Shown in pieces: positions 11,660 through 23,699 of a stretch of 64,000 nucleotides of DNA. Location of the stretch: contig JARUPY010000237.1 in the NCBI GenBank assembly GCA_029817715.1, forward strand, positions 1,240,001 through 1,304,000, written 5' to 3'. This DNA is from Melastoma dodecandrum. Lineage: Eukaryota > Streptophyta > Magnoliopsida > Myrtales > Melastomataceae. Below the pieces are notes generated by a model that was not told where the DNA came from, did no database searches, and worked only from the letters and a program-made list of their open reading frames with translations. The position numbers were made by a program, and so were the translations under genes. Position 1 is the first letter of the stretch. Each line of letters begins with the position of its first letter.

Positions 11660-12320
11660 TCTGAGCAGAAGCGTAACAAATCTAGGATTAAAAACCTTGT
11701 CGGATTGACAGAAAAGGTTAAATCCTGTCACTGCATGCTTGGACATATGGTCGGACAATGTCGGATCAAAAAGTCTATAAGCATAACCAATGCAATTCTC
11801 CCTCGGAACAAGTCACAATCTTATGGAACCGGCTTAAGGTGGGTTCTTGTTGTAACTTAACTTGTTCTTAATTGCAGGTACACTTGAAAACTAAAGCTAG
11901 GAAGGATGAATGGTACCTGGACAGTGGGTGCTCACGCCGCATGACAGGGGATCCTTCTAAGTTTTCAAGTTTGAAGTTACAGAACGATGGTTCTGTGACA
12001 TTTGGCGATGATAGCAAAGGCTACATCAAAGGCATTGGAACTATTAATAGTTCACAAACAATGCAGATAGACGATGTTCTGCTTGTTGTAGGATTAAAAC
12101 ATAGTCTATTGAGTGTGAGCCAACTCTGTGATAAGGGTTATCAAATAACCTTCAACGTAGAAGGATGTTCTGGATCCATAGACGGCAAAGTCTGCTTCGT
12201 TGCTGAACGGAGAAAGAACATCTCTTGTCTTCTGAGAAATGCCTTGTTTCCTACAAGGATGAAACAAATCTCTGGCATAGGAAATTGGGACACATCAATT
12301 TCCAATTATTGATGTCAACC
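11660..12320 (+). pseudogene. second zinc knuckle plus protease of SIRE-like element
   Basis: Near 11720-11765 there is a second knuckle-like motif with CHCMLGHMVGQC. The same motif occurs in the decayed SIRE fragment at 43590-43844 (CYFCGMLGYMVRQC). From 11872 the frame is open: [19 protein letters not shown] contains the DSG protease motif, and LLSVSQLCDKGYQITF follows. It ends within the GAG-pre-integrase start (WHRKLGH-like, about 12270-12310). After about 12320 the sequence goes almost directly to the 3' untranslated part and polypurine tract, so integrase, RT and RNase H are deleted. Confidence 0.85.
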
Positions 12321-12470
12321 ATTAATTCGCTTAGATTCAGGAGGAGTTACTACAGAAAGTAGCTTTTATGTCAACCATCTCACAACAAGGGAATCTGTAA
12401 GACCGTTGAAACTCTTTAATTATTATTCTCCAGATGAGCATGGTTTTGACATCATCAAAAAAGGGGAGAT

Positions 12471-13955
12471 TGTTGATATAATCTGGTTTTGATTATGAAA
12501 AAGGTTATGTATTATTAATGTGCTATTTAAGTGTACAGAAGAACGGGTCTTTGGGTGTAGAAGCTGGTCTCTGTTACCCGTGCAATACGTAAAAGAGTTA
12601 TGTGGAGTACTTCAACAGGGGAAACGATCTAGCCATCAGAAAAGGTGTTCTAAGGACAAGATCTACTATCGGTCCACTATCTCTGTTACAGAAATGAGCA
12701 TCTGTGTCACAGATTGCTATAACTCTCCTTGCTGGAGTGCTTGCTATGGTTTACATAATGGTATTTCTGTGAGTAACGATTTCCTTATTGGAGATTGTCC
12801 TATATGCGAGCACGTGAGATATTTATCTCACACATCCTTATTGGATCACGTCTAGGTTCATCTATGGACCTTAAGTTATTTAGAAAGATTTATTTCCTCA
12901 ACTAACGTGATTATATATATTTGGCATCAATCTTATCAGGTTGAGATCTCCCTATATGGTGAGAATAATTCTACGAAGGGAATGTTTTCATATCATGGAA
13001 ACTTATAATGCCAATACCAAATTCGTATAAGGAAAGGTGCTGGTTCTGCTGTCGCAGAAAACAGCTTCTGAGCAAAAGACATTATCTCTTGTTGAGCGAT
13101 AACTTTGTTTTATTATTATCTGACGTGACTAAGGGTAATGATTTATGTTTTTGGAAGTTTTCCCACAGGATCAGATCACGGAGACTATGGCAAGTGAATC
13201 AACTAGCCGTTGGGATTGATTGGGAAACTTCGCCTCTACGGACAAGCTTATAAGCAAGAGTGAAGCAATAATTCCAAGTGATCGTTCTACCAGAAAGCTT
13301 ACCAGAATCCTTATGTCTTCACCGTTGTAAAAGCTGAGAGCGTCCGTCGTGCATTCACCGAGCCGATCACCGCTGACAGAGAGCATCTTCTGTAACTGCA
13401 GACAGGTAGTGCTGTAGTTGCTAATCTTGCGTTGTGCAGGTGGTTAGTCACACAGATTGTGTGCAAAGGTGGGTGGTAGCCTGTAAGCCACGTTCGGTGG
13501 GTGGTAGCCGTGAAGCCACGTTCGGCATGTGGTAGCCATGAAGCCACGTTTGGTGGGTGGTAGCCTGCACGGTTGGCGGGTGGTAGCCGTTAAGCCACGG
13601 GCTCAGTGAGGAGCCGGAGTCAGACACGTTGCGTGCAGGGTTAGACACGTGATTACGTGCAAACTTGTTAGTCACATTTCTGACAGAAGTGTGCATATGT
13701 AAAGTCCCATATTCCAATCATAGTGAATACGCCCTACTTAGGGTGAGAGCTGGGAGAGTGGACGTAGGCGTTGTTTGCCGAACCACTATAAATCTTTGTG
13801 TCTTACACATAAGATATTTCATCTCAGAACTGGGAATCTGTTCATCAGATCCAGTTTCTGTGACCTGACAGAACCACGCTTCTGTGAACGAAAAAGTGTT
13901 ATAACTCTTTCGGCACTAATTCAACCCCCCTTCTTAGTGCAATCCTATACCAACA
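12471..13955 (+). repeat. 3' LTR (1485 bp) with 28-bp minisatellite
   Basis: Partner of 8636-10094. The 28-bp minisatellite at 13470-13600 has about five units here, against four in the 5' LTR. That difference roughly equals the 26-bp length difference between the LTRs. Confidence 0.92.
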
Positions 13956-13960
13956 CAATT

Positions 13961-14560
13961 CAATACTGCATGTTGAACGGAGAACTTATAATTTTACATT
14001 TATAAATAAAAGTAATTAAAGCTCGAAAAGTAATCACTAAACCAAAGTTTTAGTAGGTTGAAATTTTAATTTAACTCATATTTCTTAATTTCAAATTAAT
14101 AATTATTTACGTTAAACTAATTTCTTATGAATTGTCAATTCATGTTTATCATATTTTTTCATTTTTTGGATAGTTAATTAAAAAGGTTAGACGTATTTTT
14201 TTATTGTTGTCTAAAAAGAATTTATTGTGATTTTTAGCATTCATACTTTTAGCTTTTCATTCAATAAAGGAAATAAAAAGGAGGACCAGATTGCGATTCT
14301 TGTTCTTTAATTTACGGATGAATTTGAAGCACATTTTAAATTTGGGGTCTGATTTCCGTTTTGCTTTTCTTGTAAATTAGGACGAAATAGAAATTTTACT
14401 TTTTTATTTTTTTTTTTAAATTTTCTAATTTTCGCACTAATTTGAAGAACTTAAATAAATTCATGAATTTATTTAAAATTTCAGTTGCAACAGAAAAACA
14501 AAATTCTTCCATCGCTCTCTTCCCAAGCTCCTCCTCAGTTTGGCGAATTCAGCTGCGGCA
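13961..14560. other. AT-rich flank, nothing assigned
   Basis: Low-complexity AT-rich sequence without a credible gene. It continues, across the solo LTR at 14566-16186, into 16192 onward. Confidence 0.5.
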
Positions 14561-14565
14561 ATTTC

Positions 14566-16186
14566 TGAAGGGTTTCCACCGGGCGCAGCGGAAGCTCGTT
14601 TCGAAAAAAAAAACTGTCCGAAACACAGTCCCGGATCTTGTGATACGTATAAATCGAATAGTAACGTTAAATAAAACATACCTCGTTGTTGCGGATGCGA
14701 ACTTCAAGAGTCCCAAACGTGACTCCTCTAGAAGTATCCACGCACACGAAACACGAACACTCGAATTCGCTACGGTGCTAGCCCTCGGAATTCTTTCTGA
14801 TGTATTCTTTCGGAAGCCTCGGCTGTGGCCGAATGAAACTTTCATTTTCTTTTGCAAAACCACAACCCTCTGTGGCCGAATTTTTCTGATTGTGATTTTC
14901 TCTCTCTGTTTTGTCCTTCCTTTGCTTTATTTATAGTGTAGGTTTCTTTCTATTTTAATAACTAAAATTTAATTGACAACGTAACAAGTAGCAAAGCTAT
15001 GCTACAACTAGAATTAGGTAATTATTATTTCTTAGAAGATGGGCACCGCCTTAGGATTTGATTTTACGTAGCACGATTCTGTTAATTGAAATACAATCCA
15101 CGTGTACAGTAGAAAACAATAATATAATATTATAATTATATATTATTATATTATATAATATTATATTATATAAATCAAATAAATTTGATCAATTTAAATC
15201 CAATACTAGGATTTATTGCTTCCGATATTTCAGAATAAATTTGTAGTCCAACAAATTTTAATTCTAAAATTTATACTTTTTAATTCTAATATTCATTAGA
15301 ATCAAATAATCAATGTCCATGTCTACGTGCTTTTGCGTGCGACCCTCTAGGTTCTATATACGAAGGCAATGTACATCCATACATAGATTGAGGTAACCGT
15401 CTAGCAACAGTTTTCAGCCACCCAACGTAATAGAATATTGGTCATGAACCAAAACCGCTATGAACCGATTTCTGTGTAATTCAATCTCTTCATCTCACCG
15501 ACATCCCGATTAATTCAGTGCATTATGTGTCATCACTGAATGAATCGTTTTACTTGATTTCTGAGATATAATAGATCTTAACTTGAATGATAAACATTCC
15601 TCCACGGCCGTGTGTTTAAAATCACTAATATCTCAATCAAGAGGCCAGGATGTCAACTCTCTAATCCAAGAGAGCGATGAATCCTATATTGACTCAACAC
15701 TATCCTCTCTACGCTTCGCTGCACACCCAATAACCGTATTACTCACAATCCGATTAAAGACTGCTTTTAACGGCATCAAAGTGAACAACTCCACGCATAG
15801 AATATATGGAGGTCTCAAGTCAGGAGATCAGTTACACTCGTTCAACAAGAGAAGTGACCAATGACGCTTAATATGTGGTATTCTCTATAAACGGGTCGTG
15901 TCCAGTGTACCCTAAACTTAGGCACCCCCGAGTATAACTTGAACATGCATCCCTTGGTCTAACTCGACCTAAGTTATACTCGGCGTTGATCTAGATGTTT
16001 ATGTCCCATCTAAATATCTATCCGATCAAGGACAATTCTAGATTGACAAATAATCAATCTATGGGACTTTACCGTAAAGTTAATTACGAGCAGAAAAGTA
16101 ATTAATAAACAGTAAATACTTGCCTTTATTAACAACTATTCACATATATTACAAAGTGTCTTGGCGCATACGTGCACGCACTAACA
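14566..16186 (+). mobile_element. solo LTR with 5-bp target-site duplication
   Basis: 1621-bp insertion beginning tgaaggg and ending cactaaca, flanked by atttc at 14561-14565 and 16187-16191. Its first 250 bp resemble the LTR-like stretch at 59004 onward: both have gggcgca.cgga, a tacgtataaa block and a gtgactcctctag block. Its reverse complement matches 598-1931. No internal domain is present, so it is a recombination product of a once complete element. A long AT-palindromic tract lies at about 15115-15175. I do not assign protein to the open frame at 14442-14936, which crosses the LTR border. Confidence 0.82.
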
Positions 16187-16191
16187 ATTTC

Positions 16192-18177
16192 AATGCCTTG
16201 ATGGTTGCGATTTTCCTTTTCTATCTGCAACTGCTTGTTATCTAGCCGCTGATCTGTTATCTTTTATCTTCGCTGATGTTAGCTACTGGTTTGTTTGTGG
16301 TGGTTTGGTCGGGAACTTGTCAGTTCATGGTTTCAATTAGTAACTGATTTATGCCTGTTTAATCATTTTACTTCAAGATTAATTGCTGCTTTGTATGGTT
16401 TCTAATGATTTTATGAGCTTCTAGTGCCGAAATTTCATTAACTAGTTCGTATTTGTGAGTTTCTATTCGGTTGCTGCAATCATTATAGTTGATTTGTGCT
16501 TCTGCATTTTTTGCTGTTGCTCATGTCTCTGAGCTTCTCTTCTTATTGCTCTAAAGTTTGTTGCTAATTTGGTTTATAAAATTCTTGCTCCTACTTCGTC
16601 ATTTATTCGCTGTTGGTTTGGGTTTATGCTGGTCTGACTGTGATCACCTCAAAACCTTCTGCTGATTTGTGCTCCTACGGGTCTGTTAGTGATTGCTGGT
16701 TTGCACTTTTATTTGTTAGTCCACGTTTACTTTAAGTTTTTTAGTGGTTGTACTTGAATTTAAATTGCATCCTAGTCATGGCAGAACACCTCCCTCACAG
16801 AGCTGCTGGAGCCGATCAGAGGTGATCATGGTCCGGTTGAATGTTTGTCAAATCAACCAGGGGATTTTCAGCTGCAATTAAACCTTTAAAATGATTACAG
16901 GCCACAGACAAATCAAAACAGAATTTACTGTCTTCTTGATTTAGCTGCCTTTTGCTGTTAATAACTGTTAGTTTGTCCAAATGCGTTGCAATTCATATTT
17001 TGGGTTGTTTAGGGTTGGATGAATGTGTCTGCCTTCACTGTTTAATTCATATCCTACCTTTCGCTAATCGATTCGCCCCGGAACTTATCTCGCTGGTTTC
17101 TAAACTTGAATAGCTATGTTTTGGTTACTATAGCACCCATTTTCATGCACCATAACTCAAGTTCTGCCTTTTTCTTTCCATGGTTACAATCTTTCGTTGT
17201 ATGAACTTACATGTCTGTTTGTTTTATGTTTGATTAAATGCTTTTATGATGAGTTTTACTTATCGTTGGTTTATTAAATTATCCTTTACTATATTGAAGT
17301 CTAGGGACCATCGTGTTTTGATCATTTAGACTTATTTTCTTACATGTTTGACATTCGTGTGTTTATTTTTGAGATGATTTGTCTATGACATCGTCCTTTT
17401 GAAATGGAGTTGTTTATTACCTTTTGAAAACATGCTTTCATTAGGTAATTAATTGAATACATTCCTTAAGTTTTCGCATATGAAAATCGACCTGCATCAA
17501 TTTGAATAACGCTTGGGATGCATTTGTAGTTAACGGTTGCATTCTGCTCATGTAAGTCTTATTCCGGCTTATTTGGTTAATTCTGATTGGTATTCATATT
17601 CAATGAGAATTTACCGACCACATCCACTTCTCATTTCTTTGATTTCATTTCTATGTACATTATCCATCCGATTTCGAGGATTTGACAAGACCATTCTCAA
17701 AGGCCCATCACACTTTGGAAGGAATTCTTGAAAATCCATCAAGAATGTAACAGACTGGTGGTGAATGTGCTTCACTATAGTAGTCCTAACTTACGGCCTC
17801 TCGATTTTCTTTCTTTCCACTTATAATGGACTGTGGGATCAGATGCATAGGCCCACAATCATCGCACTTTCCTCCCTACTTTAATCTAAATAGTTATATG
17901 TGAAAACTTTTTGAGAATATTGCCACATCTTTCGTGTATGTTAGAATAAAAGAGTTAATAATTAGAAATCATCGAACCCTATTTATTTTTTCCGACGTTA
18001 TACCATTTGTAAAATAAAGTCGGTGGACAACTTCGTAATAGCTTTTACCTAGGTTGAGCAACAAATCACATGTTTTTTACGAAGTTATGAGGAATCATGA
18101 TCCTTCTTTCGTTTCATTCTGGATGCTTCACCTTTGATCGGCCGCTCTCGAGACGGGCGAGCAAAGGATCGGGCATG
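16192..18177. other. T/G-rich sequence, no gene recognised
   Basis: About 2 kb of T- and TG-rich sequence resembling a long intron or LTR in composition. I see no convincing frame, terminal repeat or family motif. It belongs to the roughly 9.7-kb block that separates the two parts of glycosylase unit 2. Confidence 0.4.
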
Positions 18178-20560
18178 CCTCAATTGTTGGTTTATGGAGA
18201 CTTCCACGTTCTAACGTCCTCTAAGGCTTGTTAATGAAGCCATTTTGATTGTCATCTTTATCTCTCAACAAGGTCGTCCGCGTTCTCGTCGTCTCCTCAT
18301 TCGCATACACGATCCTCTTCCCTTATCGTCGTTGAAAGACCACCACGTTATCAAGGCAAAACCTCACATTAACCCTTTCGTTTTTCCTTTTTTATTATTT
18401 TAGTCCAAATTTTTCGAAACTTTTATGTCGGATGTGGAGACTCTCTGAATTTCACGCGGTTCATCCATTAATAGAGTATTTTGGACGAATATTTCATTCT
18501 CCTTCTATCTTAAAAATGTCGTCGAGATCTTTCTATTACGTTCCTTCGAGCAAGTATCATTTATTTTCCTGAATTAAAAATTATTCCCATTTAATTAGTT
18601 GAAAGATGACATTGAAAATGGTAACGGTTCTCCATATGATCCTGTTGGCATGATAAAAATCTTGGGCTTAATTATGAGAAGCCCATAAATCTAAGCCATC
18701 TTATGAGAAACCCATAAAACTATTTCGCTGATTCACAACAAGTCTACGAAGACAATAACAGAAATTTTGGGCCCATTATACGGAAAGCCCATAAGGCCAG
18801 AGGTCTGTAAAAGTGTTTATAAGCCCATTGTTATGCGAACCTGCCGGAAAATAATAAGTTTACGAAGTACCATCGGGGTCAGAATCTACGAAGACCAGAA
18901 AAGATCTTGACTACGAGATTTTTGGAAAAAAAACAGTTACGGGGCCACGTTCCCATGATTTGAAACGATCTTCAGGTGGAGAAAATCTGGGGACACATCT
19001 CTAGTTATCTGATTTGATACAAAAAGGAAAAGTCGTTAAGTCTACGCGAGTCAAAACTGATAAGCGATGTGGATAAGAGCCATGTATATCAAGATCAGGT
19101 TGTTACCGAGATTCTGGGGAGTTAGTTAAGAGGTCCATAACCTGAAAAGATATTCTGATTGTGGAAAATCTAATACGCGTCACACATCCTAAGCACGTAA
19201 AGATTTAGTATAAAAAGGGATAAAATCTTTCTTAACAAATCACGACAATCATTCTGAGCCAAACAGTGCATTGATCGTCAACCTCTTTAGTTTTAGTTAT
19301 CAGGTGACCAGACCGGGGTGAGCAACCGTAGTCTTGATAACCAAATTCCGCCATCACTTCATCGTCGGGGTGAGCAATCATAGCCTCGACAACCAAATTC
19401 CGCCTTCAATCCGTCACTAAGGTGAGCTCGTAGGGCCCTTAGTATCCAAATCCATCACTACCTTCGATCATACTCCGTCCACCACACCTCTAGAGACCAG
19501 ACTCTACCACTCTAGTCCGCAAGTCTACGGTGCCAGCAGGGAATCTACGGCGTCACCACCATCCACATCATCAATCTTTTCTTTGTTTTTATGGCTGTAA
19601 GATTTTCAATTTTATTGTAAGAGATTATTTGACATCGTCTATTAATTTTGTTCATCTATTTCATTTACTGGCGACCACATCCGAACCGCTATGAGTGTTC
19701 GTGCCAAATATTCTCAACGTGATCCGTTTCCGACGCGAACAGATCCAACGTAAGATTGCAAATGGTTAATGGAAGAGTCCATCAAAAAAAAACAATCGAA
19801 AGCTTAACGGATTAATTGGGAACTTTCTGAGTGCCAGAGAGATTATCATCCTAGGAAAAACTAGTTTACGTGAGTACTGCAAAATTCCCACAAGGGCTAG
19901 ATAAATAGATATATTCGCCGAGAAATTCGTAAAATGGGAAATAAGAGACGTCCTCGATATTCTTGAACACAAGGCTTTGAGGGAAAATTCGGAGCTCTTA
20001 ACACCAGTGAAGAAAAGAATTAAGGGAATGGGTGATTTTGCATTCAACCTCCTCCTAATGTGTGGCATAGTCTATCACTTGGTTTCAAGAGGCACTAAAA
20101 CTGCCTCGCACATTAGGACAGTAACAAAGTCTTGCAAGGATAGTCTTATCTCTTGGTACATTTACTATATTATGAAAAAAAAAATAGCGATAATTTTTAT
20201 TTTGCTTTGATGGATCTGGGCAACAAGGTGCACGAGAAGAATGGGAATGTAAGAAATCGTATAATAATTATCATTCTTTCAAATCCGTAGCATACTCGTA
20301 TAAATCTTAAAACGTGCAATTTTTCATTTTTAGTAATAGCTACGAAACGTGCAATTATGTAAATGTATGGTACGAGCGAATGTGTCTTGATATATTTGTG
20401 GACGTGTGGTCAACTTAGGGAAGACCAAAGGTAGTTCGGAAAGCTCGGTCAACTATCTCTCAAGAAATATCTCCTAGTTACCGAAAAGTTTCGATAAATG
20501 AAGTAAGTCTATAAACATTTTTTATGTTTGAGATTTGGGGCTTGAATACATAAATTTCAT
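18178..20560 (+). pseudogene. HhH-GPD DNA glycosylase-like pseudogene, unit 2 (3' part)
   Basis: Resumes the gene begun at 8290-8475. Near 18180-18370 it matches unit 3 over the N-terminal PLRLAN-like segment, and near 18440-18560 over the GFG/FHSP-FE segment. It is then interrupted by the solo LTR 18643-19741. After that come GMGDFAFNLLLMCGIVYHLV (about 20027-20086, helix-hairpin-helix end), an ASHIRTV block and a YNNYHSFKSVAYSY block (about 20255-20300) that parallels the family's C-terminal YxxYxPFxxLAYW. Stops and frameshifts are frequent. A nonfunctional relic of a base-excision-repair glycosylase-like gene is the most likely reading. Confidence 0.65.
18643..19741 (+). mobile_element. 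solo LTR of Tat-type Gypsy family, TSD gatcc
   Basis: 1099-bp insertion that starts TGTTGGCATG and ends GCGAACA, with gatcc duplicated at 18638-18642 and 19742-19746. The same host sequence is uninterrupted in units 1 and 3, which proves the borders. Its 3' part (tggcgaccacat, cgtgatccgtttcc) matches the reverse complement of 60620-60690, the LTR of the Tat-type Gypsy element at the right end. It contains two imperfect copies of a ggtgagcaa..aaattccgcc motif near 19317-19410, the counterpart of the 54-bp tandem repeat in that LTR. Confidence 0.92.
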
Positions 20561-21044
20561 GGTTAGATTATTAAGTGGAACTTTTAATTATGATTCTTGA
20601 GTATTTTTAGGAATGGAGTTAAATTTTAGGAAATTTAATATTTCAAATTTTTTAATGCATAAAATAATTTCAAAATTCTAATAAATCCTATAATTAATGA
20701 AATTTTAAATGTAGTGAGTAAGTTTTTAATTATACCTTTTGTTAAAACTTTTACGAGCCTAACAGTTAATTTTTATATTTGAATTACTTACCAGTTTATT
20801 AATTATCTATATTTCCAACTTAGACTCTACACCCTCGCTTTCACTAGAAAAAAAAAACAAAATAATTATCGATAAATAATAATTAAAAATCCTAAAATTC
20901 GATATTTAATTATAATTAAACGAATAGAAAATAAATAATATCTTAATAATTGTAATTCCTTTTAGAGAGGCCTATAATATCAAATAAAATTATTAAACCA
21001 TGGGTAAAACTAAATTTAGATGTTTCACAATTGTAGTTACAAAA
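20561..21044. other. AT-rich spacer
   Basis: Very AT-rich and nothing recognised. It separates glycosylase unit 2 from the next Copia debris. Confidence 0.5.
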
Positions 21045-22560
21045 TTAGAAATCAAATGGCACTATAAAGTTTAATGGTTTTTATTTACATCAAGCGACCT
21101 TGCGGTTATTGGATTACTCAATAGATGTGCTTTATTCAAATAAAATCTTTTTAATACCTTGGATCATAAGCACATTGATTAACAAAAATTTCATTCTAAC
21201 TTTGTTTTTCGAGATCTTACATTTCAAATTCTTTCTTAATCTGCTATTTTAGAAAGTACATATGTAGTTCTAATGTACCAATCAACAATATCACAATTAT
21301 AACATATTTTGATCTAGATCTCTTACGAAACACACACAAAAATTGGATCATCATGATATCCATTTTTCAATAAATATTTGCTGAGACGTTTACACCACAT
21401 ACATCCATATTATTTTCATCAATATAGCGATGTACATAATTGATCCAGTAAAGGTCTCGATAATCTGAATTATATGCTTTTGCCAATTTGAATGCTTGAG
21501 GCGGTTTCATGTAAATATCATTGTTAAGCCATACAAGTATGCCGTAATGACATAGATTAATCGCATTTTCTATTTCTCATGAATTGTCAAACTAATCAAA
21601 CATCTAAAAGTTTGTGCATGCACCACAAGAGAATATTTCTCCTCATAATCACTACTCAGTCTTTGTGAGAATTTATCGGTACCAGTTGTGACTTACATTT
21701 CACAATTTCATTTTCCATTTTTTTTATGTCGAAACACCCATTTATAACTGCTCAATTTTACCCATTCTGGTGTATGGACAATTGGTACAAGAAAATTGTG
21801 TTTTGCGGTTAATTTTAAGTTAACATCAATTGAATATTTTCATTTCAGTCAATCATTTCTTCATTTGAATTCCTCAACATACTTTAGTACAAGATCCACA
21901 TTTTCATATATATGCTTAATTCCATTCCAATGTCCCTTGTCAATGAAGAAGTATACAATAATTCCTAGTTTGGATAGCAAGATACATTAGTTATTGATTA
22001 TTTATTCAAGGTCAAAATGTGTCTTTATTTACATCAAGTGATCTCATAAGCATTGATCTCAACGGATGTGCTGTATCTATATAAAATCTTTTTAATACCT
22101 TGAAAACATAATCAAATTGATAAACAAAAATTTCCTTAATAACTCTGTTTTCCCATTATCTTTCATCTCCAATTCTTTCTTGCGGTATACTATTTCAACA
22201 AGTTCATCTATAGTTCCAATTATATTCATTTCATCACACAATTATAACAAATTTTTATTTGGATCTCTTAATAAATACACATGAAACATATGGGACCATC
22301 AACAAATAAGTACACAATCATTGGCATGTCATTGTTGGACTTAAACATACGTTGTCAAGGGCACAATTTAATTTTTTTAAATAATAATAATATGTAAATA
22401 ATTTATGTTTTATATATAGAAAACATAAATAATTAAAGAAAAATTCAATTACATGGAAAGATTGAACAACGTGGTCTAAATAGTCCCATGATTGCAAAAT
22501 AAACGGTTTGGGAAGTGTTAGGGCTTTATCTATCTTACTTGCCATACTAGACCAAATATA
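21045..22560 (-). pseudogene. Copia reverse-transcriptase debris, minus strand
   Basis: On the minus strand, about 21400-21580 reads YLYGLNNDIYMKPPQAFKLA, the RT stretch around the first part of the palm. About 22170-22300 reads IIGTIDELVEIVY, then KKELEMKDNGKTE, the blocks that follow the YVDD box. The MDKAHPLSS/VRSLDV block occurs twice, at about 21050-21160 and 22010-22110, so there is an internal duplication of roughly 960 bp. All frames are broken. It is collinear with 2655-3104 plus 7201 onward. The site that received the Copia insertion in that paralog is empty here (22458-22463). Confidence 0.72.
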
Positions 22561-22689
22561 TCATTTGTGATAAATTTATTAGTGATATATAGTTATTCAT
22601 TGACAATGAGACATTGGAATGTAATTAAGCAAATTTTTCCGTATTAAAGAAACATAGGACATGGGATTGAATTACCCTTATATGACCGA

Positions 22690-22860
22690 AGTTGAACTGA
22701 TTCGATTCGCATATGTATGATATTTATCTAACCTTTATAATGTAAATATCAAACAGTTATTTATTTACGTATGGTGGTACTCTTATATTTTGGAGATCGA
22801 TAAAACAAACAATTTCCACCACATATATATCTCCCAAATTCTTGTTCATGCATTGGACTT
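22690..22860 (+). pseudogene. Copia RNase H debris, plus strand
   Basis: Shortened counterpart of 7464-7860, giving FTYGGTLIFWRSIKQTIST and then YISPKFLF. The middle of RNase H is deleted relative to the paralog. Orientation is opposite to the adjoining RT debris. Confidence 0.65.
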
Positions 22861-23699
22861 TATAGTGCCATTTGGTTTATTTTAGGGTTTTGAAAGCCCA
22901 TTGAACTTTATAGCTCCCTTGAAATCATGGAAATAACTTTAAAGTGAGATAAGTTGCTGCTCAAGAATTACAAGGCCTATCAGATTTCGTAGTTGATAAG
23001 AAAATCTATTTCTAATTATTATTTGACTATTTTGTATTATTTGAGAACTCTCTTCATTCCTAATTGAATATTAGCTTTAAAGAGGAAAGGAAAATCATAG
23101 AAATTAATTTTATCAATTTAAGCAAAATATTGATTTGTTGCCCTAATTTTTTGTCAACTTTCTTTTGAAGCATAAACTTTTAAATCTAACCTTAAATCAA
23201 TATTTTGAATCATTGATAATATCACATATTTTCTGATTTTCCTAGTGCAATAAATAGTAATTAATTTGTAAGAAAGGTGAAGTTATTCGAGACTTCAATT
23301 GAGTTTCTTGGTATCTTTATCCTTATGAGGGTCATTATCATCGTGGTTGGATAAAGCTTTTAGATCATGTTCATTATCGTAGTTTTCTTCTTTGGTATCG
23401 TAAACGGTTCCTATATTGGAACTCTTGTTAATCTTTCCATTATTCTCTTTATATCTTCCGCTGTAAATCTTTATTGTCTTTGAAATCTCTTGTTTAAGTT
23501 TGATCCTGTATTTCCGATCTTGTACGAACCTCATCTCTTACTTTATCATATCGTCACATGGGCGTCTTGCACGTTTAATTATTTCTAGGTGTTTTCCCAT
23601 GTGGGTCTGGATCATCAGGTTCATGGTCTTGTCTTTTGGAGCTTGATGATGGTCCTGGGCCTGTGTCAAATTTGTTGGACGATGATCCTTAATAAGCGG
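22861..23699. other. degraded Copia 3' end and unassigned sequence
   Basis: 22861-23260 is collinear with 7861-8217. At 23295-23756 two short minus-strand open frames in tandem encode charged, repeat-free peptides; they may be connector or gag debris, but no motif is recognised. Confidence 0.4.

Larger units (their letters stand above)
8636..13955 (+). mobile_element. SIRE-like Copia element, large internal deletion
   Basis: Complete 5320-bp insertion with target-site duplication caatt (8631-8635 and 13956-13960). The LTRs are 1459 bp (8636-10094) and 1485 bp (12471-13955), beginning TGTTGATATAATC and ending CCAACA. It has a PBS (10097-10107) and a polypurine tract (about 12457-12468). The body carries gag, two zinc knuckles and protease, then stops: no integrase, RT or RNase H remains. 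Long LTRs plus protein similarity to 26149-37554 place it in the SIRE/Maximus-like Copia group. It could move only with proteins supplied by relatives. Confidence 0.92.

Noticed and set aside
11840..11880. Possible intron before the protease frame (…ttgcag|gta)
   Set aside because: No donor with matching phase was found, and the surrounding gag is broken anyway.
14442..14936. 164-codon open frame
   Set aside because: It crosses the sharp border of the solo LTR at 14566 and has no family motif.
18140..18180. GGCCGC and CTCGAG sites close together, suggesting vector or linker contamination
   Set aside because: The flanks are ordinary plant sequence continuous with the pseudogene; two restriction-like words alone are chance.
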